DNA of 64,000 nt from Mortierella alpina (taxonomy: Eukaryota > Mortierellomycota > Mortierellomycetes > Mortierellales > Mortierellaceae): contig JANATF010000003.1 of NCBI GenBank assembly GCA_029449245.1, positions 2,604,001-2,668,000 of the forward strand. The letters run 5' to 3'. The notes beneath the pieces were generated by a model. It did no database searches and was not told the DNA's origin. It saw nothing but the letters and a program-made list of their open reading frames with translations. Made by a program: the position numbers and the translations under genes. This document shows positions 37,010 to 49,473 of the stretch, piece after piece. How positions within the stretch are numbered: position 1 is the stretch's first letter; every line of letters begins with the position of its first letter.

Positions 37010-39989
37010 CTACGTGTTTGTAAAGAACTGGTTTACCATATCCTTGATCATGGACACATCGTATCGAATATACTTTTGAAGGTTCTTTGTAAACTCCATC
37101 GTGGTCGCACCGGCACCCGCGCCCGAGGACGCATACTTGGCCAGGAACTTGTCATACATCGGGATCAAGATCTGGTGAACGTCCTTGAGGACCATGGCTC
37201 GCAGGTCCATGTCCGGAATCGAATACTGCTTCTGTGTCTTCCAGAGCTCATCAAAGTCGTGGTTAAAGTTCTTGAACTTGTCCTTGACCATCTGTCTTTG
37301 GTTGGAATTCAGGACCTGCTGCACACCACCGTCCTGGACATAGGTCACGTCCATGAGATGCTCGACACAGGACTTCCAATTGTCCTGATACAAGTCCACG
37401 TTCTGCTTCAACGGCCGCTCATACACAGCCGAGTTCAAGTTGTTGGCGGTAGTACTGGCCGAGTCTGGTCCATTGATGATCTCCAAGAGTCCCGAGGTGG
37501 TTCGGACCGATTTCGAAATATAGAAGTAATTGTTGAGCAAGAAGAGCTGTGTCAACGACTGACCCTTCTTGTAGAATTTGGATTTGGCGTCAATGTTTTG
37601 CACCAGAGCCTCCAGCACATCCGCTAAAAAAATTCGTGAAGTGGAAACCAAGACGGAGGGGTTGTTTAGTCATTGAAAGGTGGAACGTTGGATAACCGCC
37701 GAACCGAGTCCCCACTTATGCGAAACTGAGGGGGTGTGTGTACCAAAGTAATGTTGCAAGACGGAGTTCCGATTCGACGATCGTGAAGCCTGCGAACGGC
37801 GAGTTTGGGGAGTGGCCGACTCTGGGTTGTTCCAATTGCCGTCGCCGAGCAAGTTGAGGATGGATTCGACCATGGGTTGATATGACATAAGACGCTTCAT
37901 GTAGTTTAGGGTCTACCCATCCGTGGCAAACAAAGCAACAAAACAAAAACGGATTAGCAAATAGAGACCCTTTTTTTTGTCCATGCTGCACATCTCGCTT
38001 GTTCTTCTTAGTTCTTACATCTGACGTCAATTGGTGAACTGTTCCGTCCAGCGGCATAGCTTGATATTTCGTGTTGCTCTGATTCTAATGTGGCAAAAAG
38101 ATGGCGTTGTTAGACGCCATGTCCATGGAAAGAATACTCTGTAGCTGCATGTGTTCCTCCTGATGTGATACTGCATGTCATATCTTACTCTGAGATCGGT
38201 GATAAAGTCGATAAAGGTCCTCATGGCTGCTGCTTTGAACGACTTTAAGAGCTCCAGCGCGTCGTTTTCCTTTTGTCTCCTCGCCAGCTATTCAGCCCAA
38301 AAGTATAGTTTCATCAGAGTCAGACTTTGAACTAATAAACAATGCTTCATCAAAACTCAAACACCTATAGTTGTCATTGTCGGCCTTACCCCAAACACAC
38401 TCTCGAACGTGTTCATGCTCGTTTCCAAGGAGTCGATCACGTCAAAGAGAATGCCAATCTCGGACGTATATGTTTTTCTCACCCGCCGTGTGAGTGACCG
38501 TCCTGTTTCGACCCATTGTTCAATCGGAGGCATAATCGACCCCATGAACGCGAGGCTCAGCAGCTTGGGATCCAGCAAGGTATCGGCCAGGTCAGCTTCG
38601 TTCTGTTCAGTATGAGCAAGTTTAAAAAAAGTCAAGTCAGACACTACGCGAAATCGAGTGCTCAATGAGATCAGAGCAAAAAAGCTACAGAGCGTAGAGC
38701 CTCCGGTCAATATAAAAAATAAACGGCGAGTTTTACCCTGCAAAGCTTGAGTAGTGAGGTGGTATAGGGAAGAAAAGGGGTCGAGCCCTTGTCATACACG
38801 CCCCGGAGCTCGACCATCGAGGACTGGTGAAGGGGCGTGAGGGATTTGATCATACAGTTTGCCCTGATCTCGCAGTATGATTTTAGATATCCTGTGGGGG
38901 TGGCATTAGGATCCAGATCGATCTCGGCGAGACTCTTGGCGAGTGTGATCAAGGTCTGGACTACACCTGGTGGGAAAGGTGGAATGTCCTTGCGGTCGGA
39001 GGAGGTGACGATTTTCAGGTCTAGTGCCTGACTGTTCTGAGCCAGAAGTTGCTTAAAGAGATCATCCAGCTGTCCTGCCGCGATTTTTAAACTTCGTTTC
39101 TAATCGGAGAAAGAAGACAGAGAAGGTTAGCTGATCTGCTGTCTGTCCATTCGTCCTGCCAGCTGCAACCCTCTCATGCACGCTAATCATTTCAATAAAG
39201 ACAAGAATAACGCACCAGTTGCTGCACGACCCGGTCGCCTGCCTTCAGGTTGATTGAGCTCATTGCGCGGAGAGACTCTCGTATCCGTCCAATGGACTGC
39301 TGGTACTGTGGCAGTTCCTGAACTGTCAACGGACTCGCCACGATGGCCTCCTCCTTCGATGCCAGATCGAAGTATGATAGAATCGCTTCCAGGGCCGCCA
39401 CTGTCTGATTCATGTCTGTTTCATAATAATTGTAAGGATACCGTATCCATGTCAGTACAGAGATCGCGACTTCCGAACTTAAAGACAAGTACTCTTTTTC
39501 CCATGTTTCGTGTCTGACTGGCTCAATGGTCATACTTCCTGCGAGTCGGGTCAGCGACTGGGTGGATTTGTGGATGGGGAGGACGGATGCCTCGAGACTT
39601 GCTAGACGAGTATCGAACGATGTGAGGATGCCGACCTAGAATTTGCGCATAATAGAGAGGAAGCATCAGACCAGGGTGCAAGGGACTTCAGCACGCCCCC
39701 TTGGTTTGGGCCCTCCTCCCGTGGCCCAAGGGAGCAATAGGAAGAAGGAGAAAGCATGCTCACCATTTTTGAGGACACAGTGTTGGTCTTTTCCAGCGTG
39801 GAGACGAGTCCCGTCAGCTCCGCGACCTCTTCGTCAAGGAAGGTCTTGTTTTCCCTGAGGCTAAAAGAGAGCAGAGCAATCAAGAGTACATGGGTGTAAG
39901 GGGTACGAACAGAAGAATGTGTCCGAGACGACATCTGCCAGCCTGCATTGGTGGTGTGGTGAAGCGGACCCTTCTGTGGAGATTGCCAT
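37010..39989 (-). CDS. EXO70: Exocyst complex subunit Exo70
   Basis: Exocyst subunit that binds PI(4,5)P2 and Rho GTPases and tethers secretory vesicles at growth sites; Cdc42 is a known type of partner. Exons on the minus strand: 39989-39907, 39860-39764, 39635-39536, 39415-39216, 39099-38737, 38602-38390, 38287-38189, 38084-38019, 37912-37744 and 37623-37010, giving 667 residues, the family's length. Recognisable blocks: VGILTSFDTRLASLEASVLP, IHKSTQSLTRLAGNMNQTV, AALEAILSYFDLASKEE, then the C-terminal LFLLNNYFYISKSV and the final helix MIKDMVNQFF. The first exon is the least certain, because a continuous frame from 39934 also exists; its hydrophobic start looks like an intron's pyrimidine tract, so I chose the spliced form. 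Confidence 0.93.
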
Positions 39990-41443
39990 GGCGCTGCTCG
40001 TGTGGGGTGAATGGGATATCCTGCCAGACGAAAGGGATCCTCGATCAGCGAGGTGGAGTCGAGTGCTGGAGTCGAGATGAGTGCGAGACGGTGCGAGTGG
40101 ATGCAAGGGAGGAAGAGAGCGAGAGTGAGAGAAGAGACAAGTCAGAGGAAAGAGTGGGGAGCGCGGAAAGAGGAGAGAGAGAGTGAGAGAGAAAGAGAGA
40201 GAGCGAAAGAGGGGGAGGAACGAGACCGCACACAACGAGCGAAATATGCGCGTGTGCTCTCCATATTGCAGTTTTTAGTCTTGTCCAGCCATGCGCTGGA
40301 GCAGAGTGGTCCTCCCTAGCTCCAGCGAGCGGGCCGAGTACCGTGCCGGGAGTACCACGCATAATATAATGCTGTCTACACGAACCTGCCTGCTCATAGG
40401 GCTGACGTGAAGGACCCTGCTGCTCACAGACTCATACCGTCCCTGTACGCTGCAAAAGACGCCTCTGGCCAGCTGTGCTGCCCCTTCCCCACCCTCCATG
40501 GGATGGCAATCCGCGCAAAGGAGCGATCGTCCGCGAGCTACAACGAGGGCATGTGATATAACGACGTGCTGTGTTCGCCTCCCTCTCGGTGTCGCCCTCC
40601 TCCGCTCTCCTTCCCAGCACCAAGGCGTCCCATAGGCGTCCCTTAGGCGTCCCTGCTGTCCTCAGTTTACGCGTTATGCTCCCCCAACGGGCACCATCCT
40701 ATGTGGCGCGCACGGCCCGCGCCTTCAACGCCGGCACCTCCAGCTATATCGACATCCACTGATAGTCAGAGGGGGGCAAACGATGAACGTGCGAGTTGGC
40801 ACACCGCCTACACCAACGAAATCTTTGTTGTCCTGGACAGCCCACTCCCTCTTGCATTCCTGGAGCCTTTTCCTAACATCTTGCTCCCCTGTTGCTTGTC
40901 CTCCCCCCTGATATGCACATGCACTTTGCACCCTGTCAATTGGATATCGTTCCCATCATAAAGCTCCCTCTTCATCGTCTTGGCTCTTTGTTGGGTCTCA
41001 TCCTGCTGTAGTCGCAGTTGCCCCCTTTCGAGGCCACAGGCCACAGACTGTGGGGGTCGCAGGATGGGCTGCCTATTCGTCCGCCGTGTGTGAGTGTGCT
41101 CCTATTTCAGGCCGACAAGTACAAGTGCTTGTTCCCTGTGCTGTTCTCCGTCCCTTGTCCACTCCTCGCCTCTCTTCCTCTTTATTCTCATTGTTCTCTT
41201 TATTGCTCTTCTTTTGCTTCCTCGCTCCCCTTCTTTGACAACACCGCCACTCTCTGTCTCTCGACAACACCTGCCCGCCCTGGCCACATTGCTACGGATT
41301 CGCTAGCCATCAGTCTCACTTGTGGAAAAGAAACGCGACGCATCGCTTATTTCAGAGCCAGCCCATTCCTGCCTACGGTCTTTAATTCGTCTTCCCGCAA
41401 TTCCGCCCATCCCCCCACCAGCACACAGCAACTGTCTAGCCCG
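39990..41443. promoter_or_regulatory. Divergent intergenic region between EXO70 and the WD-repeat gene
   Basis: 1.45 kb. Purine-rich (GAGAGA) at 40070-40230, i.e. CT-rich in the EXO70 direction, and C/T-rich from 41150 on in the plus direction. A repeated TAGGCGTCCC motif (40630-40655) is present. No gene recognised. Confidence 0.4.
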
Positions 41444-43143
41444 ATGAGCGTCACCTACACCTCCCCATCCCAGATCCTTCGTGAAGACTGTGCCTTCCTC
41501 AAGCCCCAACCCCGTATCCACAACCAGCGACTAACGATCCAGCACTGGCAGCTGCGAGACCTTATCACCTGCCCCAACACGAGCGAAGAGTTTATTTATG
41601 TCAACCAAAACTCGGTCAACGGCTACAACACCCGGACACGGGTCACGACCCAGATTATGAAGGACCTATCGTTTCCACCTACCTCTCTCACCGCTGCGTA
41701 AGTCGTTTGCTGGAAAAGGCAGGCGGGGTAGAGGCGAAGCTGTGTTGCAAAGAGTGCACGACACGGACCGTGAACGGGCCATTGGCCAAAACTTTATAAA
41801 CGGGGGGTGTGAGAGTGCGGGAGGTGGAGCTTTTTTTTTATCGGGGGTTACGGCACACTATATCATCGAGTAACAAATTTTCTTTCGCTCTCATCCACAG
41901 TTGCGGCTATCTGGCGGCGGGTGGCCAACGTAGTCAGTTGATGGTCAAGCAGATTAATAGCAACTGGTAAGCGCGAGCACGGATCTATTAGTGGGCAAGA
42001 AGGGGTCGCACGCAGGAACTCATCCAAATCTGGTATTGACTGCACAGGTACGCTCACACCACTGTCGGCGGATCTATCAACAATGCGCTGTGCATCTCGG
42101 AGCATTTGGGAGGGACAAGGCTACTGATCAGCAATAATGACGAGACGATCAAGGTCTACTCCCTTCCAGGATTGCAGCGGCTAACCAGTATACAGCTGCC
42201 TACAGCAGTCAACTATGGTAGGACAGCTTATGCTCGCTCGAGGATCGTGTTTTTTTCGTGTGTTGGACTCAATATATCAGACTTTGACGATCTAACACCT
42301 GCACGTGGGTTCACTTTCTTTGCGCATATGGATACCTGTAGCATCAGTGAGTCCGGATGGGCGCAAGATGGTAGCCGTAGGAGACTCTAATCAAGTGTTC
42401 CTCTATGACATCTCAGTGGCAGGCGGGTACCAAAAGATAGGCACTTACACAGGTATGATGTCAAGGCGCGACTTGAAAGTCTTTTGCACTCCATATGATC
42501 CCTCTCTTTAACTGTGCCATTGCAATCACGCAATAGCCACGACTGAGGCGAGCTTCTCATGCGCATGGAATCAGTCTTCGGAAAAGTTTGCGGTTGCGAG
42601 TCAGGATGGATATGTCAGCGTCTGGGATGTGCGCCATAGCGAGAAGCTCTGCAAGCTTGGCTCGAAGCAGGTAAGAATCGACCTCCCCTTTCAACGCAGT
42701 CGCTAAATGTGATAGGGAATATCTAGCAGATACTAACCCACGCCAACGCTCATGTTCATCATCCACACAGCAACCGCAGACGAAAGGTGCAACACGGTGC
42801 GTCAAGTTTTCGTCGTCGGGATCGATCGACCTACTATTGTACAGTGAACACGTGTCCTATGTGAATCTGGTGGACGCCAGGACCTTTAACGATCGCCAGG
42901 TCGTCCGCGTGGCTCCACATAATAATGACGAGCACATCTCGGGCATTGCCATGAGTCCTGACAGCAAAGTCTGCTTTGTTGGTGAGTTGTCTATGATCAT
43001 GCTGTCGACACTCTCTTCAAAAGTACAAAAACACAAAGACTAAATGCTGTGTTTCCTTGTTTCTAGGTATGGAGCACAGTGTGCTAGAGTTTGACGTGGA
43101 CACCATCACCCGCCGGAGTTTCCCTTCAGGAAGTCTGATCTGA
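41444..43143 (+). CDS. WD40-type repeat protein, DUF2415-like
   Basis: Exons 41444-41697, 41901-41966, 42048-42217, 42342-42452, 42537-42670, 42771-42981 and 43067-43143 give 340 residues. Propeller-blade strands recur: LLISNNDETIKVYSLP, VSPDGRKMVAVGDSNQVFLY, FAVASQDGYVSVWDVRH, MSPDSKVCFVG and HSVLEFDV. The start is IQHWQLRDLITCPN and the cysteine-containing CGYLAAGGQRSQLMVKQI follows. As I remember it, this layout is that of the fungal uncharacterised WD proteins carrying DUF2415; that assignment rests on memory of the family. Such a propeller should act as a protein-binding platform. It lies 424 bases upstream of CFT2 on the same strand. Confidence 0.85.
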
Positions 43144-43567
43144 TGAACGCGTCTTCCAGCAGGGCAATACTGCACGCGCATGGCATGCTGTAGATATACC
43201 CATTAGCTCCATCTCTATACTTGTCGTAACAATGAGGAGGGCAACTCTTTTCTTGCTACCTTTATCTAATGCGAGTGTGAATTGTGCGAAGGAGGAGATA
43301 CTTCTGATAAATCTGAGTAGAGAAGACTGAAGTGCATTTCCTTGCTCTCAGCCACCCAAAGCGCGCTGGCCCTGTCATGTATTTTACGGCCGTCCATTCG
43401 TGTGGATGCAACACGCTCTTTTTTCTCAACCCCCACATCTCCATCCTCACGACGCAGCAGCAGAGCAGGCAGCAGAGCAAGGATCTCGCCAGGAACACCC
43501 TCGCCCCGCAGGAACACATATACGCAGGCCAGGAAACACGCTTCTGCACAAGAGGGGCGGCCACCGA
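43144..43567. other. Short intergenic region between the WD-repeat gene and CFT2
   Basis: 424 bases holding the 3' end of one gene and the promoter of the next; nothing specific recognised. Confidence 0.4.
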
Positions 43568-46500
43568 ATGGAATCCAACTATATCCGCTTCACGGCATTG
43601 TCTGGAGCAAAGTCGGAATCAGCCCTATGCTACCTCCTCGAGATCGACGAGGCTAAAATCCTGCTGGACTGCGGGTGGAACGATGCATTCGATGTCGAGG
43701 ATCTCAAGCAGCTGAGGCGGTAAATGAGCTTTTTCGTCGCCTTTTCCTTTCCGCCCATTGTCGACCGAAGGATTAGTTTCGTTGCTTGGACAGGAACTAA
43801 CAGCGTCTACAAACAATATCCTTTCTTACTGCCTTCAAACGATAACGTACGAATTCCCAGAGTCGCAAAGGATGTGGATGCCTGTTTACTCTCTCACTCG
43901 ACAATCCAACACCTGGGCGCTCTTGCTTATGCGAGATCGTACCTGGGCCTTCGGGCGCAGACTTACGCTACCGTACCCGTGATGGACATGGGCCGCCTGT
44001 CCATGTACGATCTCTGGCAGTCCAAGCGCGCTACAGAGGACTTCACGACGTTCAACCTCGAGGATATTGATCAAGCTTTTGAGGCTATCACTCGCCTGAG
44101 ATACCAGCAGCCCACAGTACTTGGAGGCAAATGTAAAGGAATTACAATCACAGCATCATCTGCAGGACACACGGTCGGAGGAACCGTCTGGAAGATCTCC
44201 AAGGATACAGAGTCGATCTTGTATGCAGTTGACTACAATCACCGAAGAGACAAGTAAGAAAGAGAACACACCTTGATCCGCGTTTTTGTACTTTAAACGT
44301 CTCTCAGCTATACTGGCATACTGGACTCTAAAACAACGCACATCTCTGTCCTTTCTCTCTAGGCATTTGGATGCGTCGGTACTATTGCAATCAGATGGAA
44401 GTGCACCCCAGGAGTTCCAGAGACCATCGCTCATGATCACCGATGCCTTTAATGCAGAGCAAATTCAACCTTCAAGAATGTCTCGCGACAGAGCTCTGTT
44501 AGGTAACGCTTAGCACCCACCACCCATCATAGTGCTCAGTAGGAAGAGCAGGAGCGCTACCCTTTCAGCACAGCACAGCACAACACAGTAATCGTCATTA
44601 ATCCTCTTCTTTTTCCTTTATTATTTTTATGAACAGAGTCGACAATAGCTGCCATCAACAGCGGCGGATCGGTTCTTCTCCCAACAGACTCCTCAACTCG
44701 TGTTCTGGAACTTGCCTACATGCTGGATTCTTACTGGATGGCGAACCGCGTGCGGCACCCTTTGATCCTCCTCACCAACTTTTCGTACAGAACAGCGCAT
44801 TTCGCCACTTCGATGATGGAATGGATGGGCGACACCGTCCGTTCCCAACTGACAGACACTCGCGAGAACCCGTTTCAGTTCAAATACCTTCGACTGTGCC
44901 AGCGACTCAGCGATCTGGACAAGTACCCCGGCCCAAAAGTTGTCCTGGCCTCGAATCTGTCAATGGAAACAGGCTTTGCGAGGGATGTCTTTTTGAAAAT
45001 GGATTGGTCTCAGAACCCGCGCAACACCCTTATTCTCACAGAGAGAGCCTTGCCTGGCGAATTGGCACGGTATCTCTACGACGAATGGAAACTCGGAGTA
45101 GGTGAGTTGTCAAACAAAGAAGTGGGTGACGAGGTGCAACTGGACAGTGTGCTCCGGTTAAAAGTTGACCGCAAGGTGCTGCTGGAAGGTCAGGAACTGG
45201 CCGACTATGTCGCGGCTCAGGAGGCCAAGGCTGAGCGGAAGCGGGCAGACGACGCACTGTTGCAACGGAACCGGATATTGCTTGAGGAAGAGAATGATAG
45301 CTCGGACGATGAAGGGTCTGTGGATGGAGATACCGGGTTCATGGCCGAGATGGACATGTTGTTGACAAAGACGGGAAGCCACGATGTGTACATGAAGGAT
45401 GCCACCAAGTCTGGAGGGTTCTTCAAGCAGACGCAGAGTTACCGCATGTTTCCGTACGTGGAGCGGAGGAAAAAGATTGACGACTATGGAGAGAGTATTG
45501 TGGTGGACCACTTTTTGAACGCTTCGTCTTTGGCCGGTCCTCAGGATGGACCTGGTGCAGCGGCTGCACGTGGCGGTCGTCGGATGGGTGGGGATCTGAA
45601 TGGAGACGTTGATGCCAATGGCGATTTCCGGATGCGCGGCGCTGATGACGAGGCGGGCAAGGAGAATGCGGATGGTACTGACGGCGAGGACAAGCAGACG
45701 GATGCGGACATGATCCACCCAGAGGATAATTTGCCCTCAAAGTATATGTCTTCTGAAGAGGATGTGGTCGTCAGGTGTAAAGTTCGCTACGTGGATCTGG
45801 AGGGTCGGGCGGACGAGAGTGCCATGAAGACCATTTTGCAGGCTATTGCTCCTAGGAAACTGGTACGTACATGCCGCATCTTGGCTAATGGAGCATTTTA
45901 TTCTCTTTTTTTTTTCTGAAGCAAGAGCCGCTTGATCTGACAATGCTATGTATTCTCACTCTCTTTTTTTTAGATCCTTGTCCACGGTACGGAGAGCAAG
46001 ACGGAGGCACTGTGCGAAACCTACTTGAGCCTTTCAGACCTTACTCGGGAGATCTACACTCCTTCGATCGGCGAGATTCTCAACGTCTCTGAGGTTACCA
46101 ACATGTACAAGATTAATCTCACTGATGCGCTCCTAAGCTCTCTTGCGTTTTCGCGACTGGGAGAGTATGATCTCGCCTATGTGGTTGGACAAGTCCAGAT
46201 CCCATTGGGATCCACTGTTCCGATCTTGAACATGCCTTCCGTCGAAGTAGGTGATCTCGGTGGCGTAGATGGACAGAGGAGGCTGATGGGAGCCAACGGT
46301 GCAGCAGCAGGAGATCAGCAGCAACAGCAACAACAACATCAACAGCAATTAGACCAGAGTGGCGTGCTTGTGCCAACACAGGGAACTTCATCAAGCGAAT
46401 TGGTCCTCTCGGCAGGACAAGGGCAGCAACAGCAGCAGCAGCATCATCAACAACAACAACAACAACATGCATTACAGCTTCAGCAACAGCAACAGCAATT

Positions 46501-46750
46501 GGAGATACTGGCGCGTGAGCACAAGCCAGTGTTTGTTGGAGATTTGAAGCTGACCGAGTTCAAGAACCGGGTACTGAAGCAAGCAGGGATCGAGGCAGAG
46601 TTTATGGGCGAGGGAGTGTTGGTGTGCAATGGAGTGGTTGCTATCCGCAAGGTGGATCAGACGGGACAGATCTTGCTTGAGGGCTCACCCATGAGCAATG
46701 ATTATTACCAGGTGCGGAAGCTGCTCTATAAGCAATTTGCCATCCTTTGA
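43568..46750 (+). CDS. CFT2: Cleavage and polyadenylation factor subunit CPSF100/Cft2
   Basis: Subunit of the nuclear mRNA 3'-end processing complex and partner of the CPSF73/Ysh1 endonuclease. Exons 43568-43719, 43861-44253, 44363-44502, 44637-45862 and 45974-46750 encode 895 residues. Metallo-beta-lactamase/beta-CASP fold: LSGAKSESALCYLLEID, KILLDCGW, CLLSHSTIQHLGALAYA, SAGHTVGGTVWKI, YAVDYNHRRDKHLD, RPSLMITDAFNAE, then the C-terminal domain ending SNDYYQVRKLLYKQFAIL. The zinc ligands HxHxDH are replaced by HSTIQH, so it is an inactive pseudo-nuclease, as in other CPSF100 proteins. Insertions include an acidic stretch (ENDSSDDEGSVDGD) and Gln-rich runs between about 755 and 820. Confidence 0.95.
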
Positions 46751-47112
46751 GGAGAAAAAATTGGCACTCCAAATGTCACCACAAAAGAAAAAAGCGTGAG
46801 CGTTTTGTAAGAGATGGAGGAGAGAAATAAATTAAAGACAAAAAACCTTGGTTGTGTGATGCATTGATCTGATATCTCATTTGTTCCATTCTTTTCTCGA
46901 TAACTGTCAAGATGGAGGAACAGGCATATGCAAATGTATAATTAGATAGATTTTTTTAGTTTTTTGGATGCAAGGTTGATGTTGGAGGGGAGGAGGAGGG
47001 GAAGGAAGAGGAAGAGGGTGCTACTTTTATGTGTAATTGGGGGAAAAAGGGGTGGATATGATCAAGAGCTGGTATATGGGAGTGAAGAGGGTCGAGTTGA
47101 GGAATGTAAACC
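46751..47112. other. Convergent 3' region between CFT2 and the membrane protein
   Basis: 362 bases, A/T-richer, with AATAAA-like sequence (GAAATAAATTAAAG near 46825) fitting CFT2 polyadenylation. No gene seen. Confidence 0.45.
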
Positions 47113-49473
47113 TCAATACGGTAGAGCGGATGGCGGAGGATAGGTGGGCAGGGGCTGGACCATGGGCGGGCGCGCCTTTTGGCCGTTTCCAGTCTCTTGT
47201 TGAGCCTGCGTAATATACAGTGGGTAGCCGTAAGCGTCGTGGTGGTGGTGAGGATGTTGGAGGAGGTGGTGGTGATGGTGTCCAGATTGCATCGACGAAG
47301 TGCGAGAGAGAGCGCGGTCATCCGAGAAGGGATCAAGATCCTCGGTGCTAGTATGGTCCATGTCCATCAACACCTCGTTCGAATCAAACGTCTTGAAAGG
47401 GTCTGTGCTCGACGTCAACGACGGCACAGAGCTCGTTCTCCGACTGATGATGGATCCGTGTCCGTGGTGATAGTACGGGTGCGGGTGGCGGTGGTGGTAA
47501 GAAGCCTCTCGGTAGTAGGCCTCATCCTCATCACCCTCATCTGAATACTGTTGTCCGTGCTGACGCGCTTGATGGTATTGCTCCTCCTGCTGCAGCTCAT
47601 GGGCACGCAATCGCTCCAGGAACTCGTCTTCGCTGATCATGAGACTGTCAGGAATGCTCGAGAGGCTCATTGTCGTGGTCTCTGTCTGGCCGAACGAGTA
47701 CGCACCAAAGGAATTGAGGGTGTTTCTGCGGTACGGGCGCCGTGTGGTGGCCGCACTATGTCCAGAACCTGTCGTCCGCATACTCATAATGTCTGCCAGA
47801 CGAGACTCCGAATCCCGACTGCCATCGCCAAAAACGGACCCCTCCTCATAGTACGAGTACCCGCTCCGACCGTCCTCGAGATCCCGGGTCGATGGTGGGT
47901 GTCCTTCTGCACGTCGCTCTGCCCTTGCGGCCATGGATGCCGCCCAGTATTTGCGGATGACAGATGATGTTTCAAAGCTCGACCGATACGATGACATGCT
48001 GAATGCACTGGACGTTGGATCCGTCAGTGGTAATGAGGATCGTCGCTGTCGATCGAACCCTGTGGGAAGCGGCTCAAGGTGAGCATTCTGAAGAGGTTGG
48101 AGCGGTGGTACGGATGCCATGGCTGAACTCTGATGAACTCCTGCGCCATCCTCGACCATACTTGTGGGTCTTGTTTGATGAGAGGTGGTGGCCAGCATGG
48201 TGTCGACTCCTGAGCGGTTCCCGCTTTTTTCATCGAACGCTTCGCCGCTGTGGTTGTCGATTTCGTTATCGGTCTCATTGTCGTCCATCTGATAGAAAAA
48301 GCCTTCCTTGGGGCTGCGCTTCAATGTAAATCGCATCTTGGACTCCTTCATAGCACCCCCAGTTCCACCCGCGAGTCCACCACGGGTGCCTGGTGCCATT
48401 GAACGGGGTAGGGTCTTGTGCCTACCTCCCGAGATCATCCTCCGCTCCTTGCGTCGCTTTCTGATCACCAGTAGCGAGAGCACGACCATCGCAAGACATG
48501 CGGCGGTTCCAACACTGCTCAAGGCCGCGGTGATCGTTTTAATTTTTTCTTTGTGATCTGAATCCTCGGTAGAAGATGACGCAGAACCGTTGGGGAGTTG
48601 GGCTGGGGGTGGTGACGAAGGTGCAGGACCACCACCATGGTTGGTGGGTTGGGAGGCTCGTGGGCCCCCGATCAGGCCCCCAGAGCCGGAGCCAGACTGT
48701 GACGCGTTAGGTGTTGGTTGGGTGCCGAAAGGGATGGGCGAAGCATTTGGATTGTTGGTCGGTAGAGTGTCTCCACCAGAGGTTGGATTTGCAACTGTGG
48801 CGACACCAGGGATTTTTGGGTTGGTGGTTGGGTTAGCGGTCGGCTCAGGACCGATCCGTGGCGCCTTTGTGGCGGGCTCTGGTGGATTACTCGTTGCGGT
48901 TGGCTTTTCTGGCGCGATCGGCTGCTGGGAGGGTGGTGGATCGACTGGAGGCTCGGGGATGAGTGAAAAAGTCTGAAAGATCGAAAAGTAACACGTTTTT
49001 TCGTCCCAAAGTCCAGTGAGCAGACTCTCGGCTGACAGGCGGATAGCGCCGTTTTTGGCTAATGGGCCACAGCTCGACAAACTGACTTGATACTGTCCTC
49101 CCGTGGAGTTAATGGTGCGATTGGTAAAGAGCTTTGAGGTGGCCTGCCATTCCCCTGCCGAGATGCCTGTCGAGTCCATACAATAGAGCTCGGCAGAGAG
49201 GGTGTCATAAATGACCGTGTCCAGATCTGAGAGTGTCCATGTCAGGTCAAAGAGCTGATTTGATGAACGTCCTCCTGCGCTCACAGCAGCAGGGCAGAGA
49301 CATGATAGAGCGTCAACAGGGGTGAGCGATAGAGGGGAGGTTGAGAGGAAGAGGATGGAAAGAGGGACGAGAAGGCGCCGCAAACGACGGGAGGAGACAG
49401 TGGAGGAAGGGGAGGAGGAGGAAGGCGGGATAGAAAATGGCGGAGGAGAGACCGATGTGGGGTCCGGCGGCAT
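47113..49473 (-). CDS. Single-pass membrane protein with secreted N-terminal domain
   Basis: One exon from ATG 49473, 786 residues; longer readings begin with TTG. A basic stretch (RRLRRLLVPL) and hydrophobic run at about 33-55 act as signal peptide. The extracellular part (about 56-310) has a compact segment with paired cysteines (LSCLCPAAV, AELYCMDSTG, SSCGPLAKNG, KTCYFSIFQTF) and N-glycosylation sites (NRTINST), then a Pro/Thr/Ser-rich stalk. A membrane helix lies at about 313-337 (TAACLAMVVLSLLVI), followed by the stop-transfer RKRRKERR. The cytosolic tail of about 445 residues is Ser/His-rich and ends with proline motifs (PPMVQPLPTYPPP) that could bind SH3 or WW domains. It resembles fungal cell-wall stress sensors in layout but not in sequence. 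Confidence 0.8.
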   Translation of the reverse strand: MPPDPTSVSPPPFSIPPSSSSPSSTVSSRRLRRLLVPLSILFLSTSPLSLTPVDALSCLCPAAVSAGGRSSNQLFDLTWTLSDLDTVIYDTLSAELYCMDSTGISAGEWQATSKLFTNRTINSTGGQYQVSLSSCGPLAKNGAIRLSAESLLTGLWDEKTCYFSIFQTFSLIPEPPVDPPPSQQPIAPEKPTATSNPPEPATKAPRIGPEPTANPTTNPKIPGVATVANPTSGGDTLPTNNPNASPIPFGTQPTPNASQSGSGSGGLIGGPRASQPTNHGGGPAPSSPPPAQLPNGSASSSTEDSDHKEKIKTITAALSSVGTAACLAMVVLSLLVIRKRRKERRMISGGRHKTLPRSMAPGTRGGLAGGTGGAMKESKMRFTLKRSPKEGFFYQMDDNETDNEIDNHSGEAFDEKSGNRSGVDTMLATTSHQTRPTSMVEDGAGVHQSSAMASVPPLQPLQNAHLEPLPTGFDRQRRSSLPLTDPTSSAFSMSSYRSSFETSSVIRKYWAASMAARAERRAEGHPPSTRDLEDGRSGYSYYEEGSVFGDGSRDSESRLADIMSMRTTGSGHSAATTRRPYRRNTLNSFGAYSFGQTETTTMSLSSIPDSLMISEDEFLERLRAHELQQEEQYHQARQHGQQYSDEGDEDEAYYREASYHHRHPHPYYHHGHGSIISRRTSSVPSLTSSTDPFKTFDSNEVLMDMDHTSTEDLDPFSDDRALSRTSSMQSGHHHHHLLQHPHHHHDAYGYPLYITQAQQETGNGQKARPPMVQPLPTYPPPSALPY

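Noticed and set aside
39861-39934. EXO70 start at 39934 without the first intron
   Set aside because: The resulting hydrophobic leader (LLIALLSFSL) is the translation of a pyrimidine tract before TTTTAG; still possible, so the start is marked uncertain.
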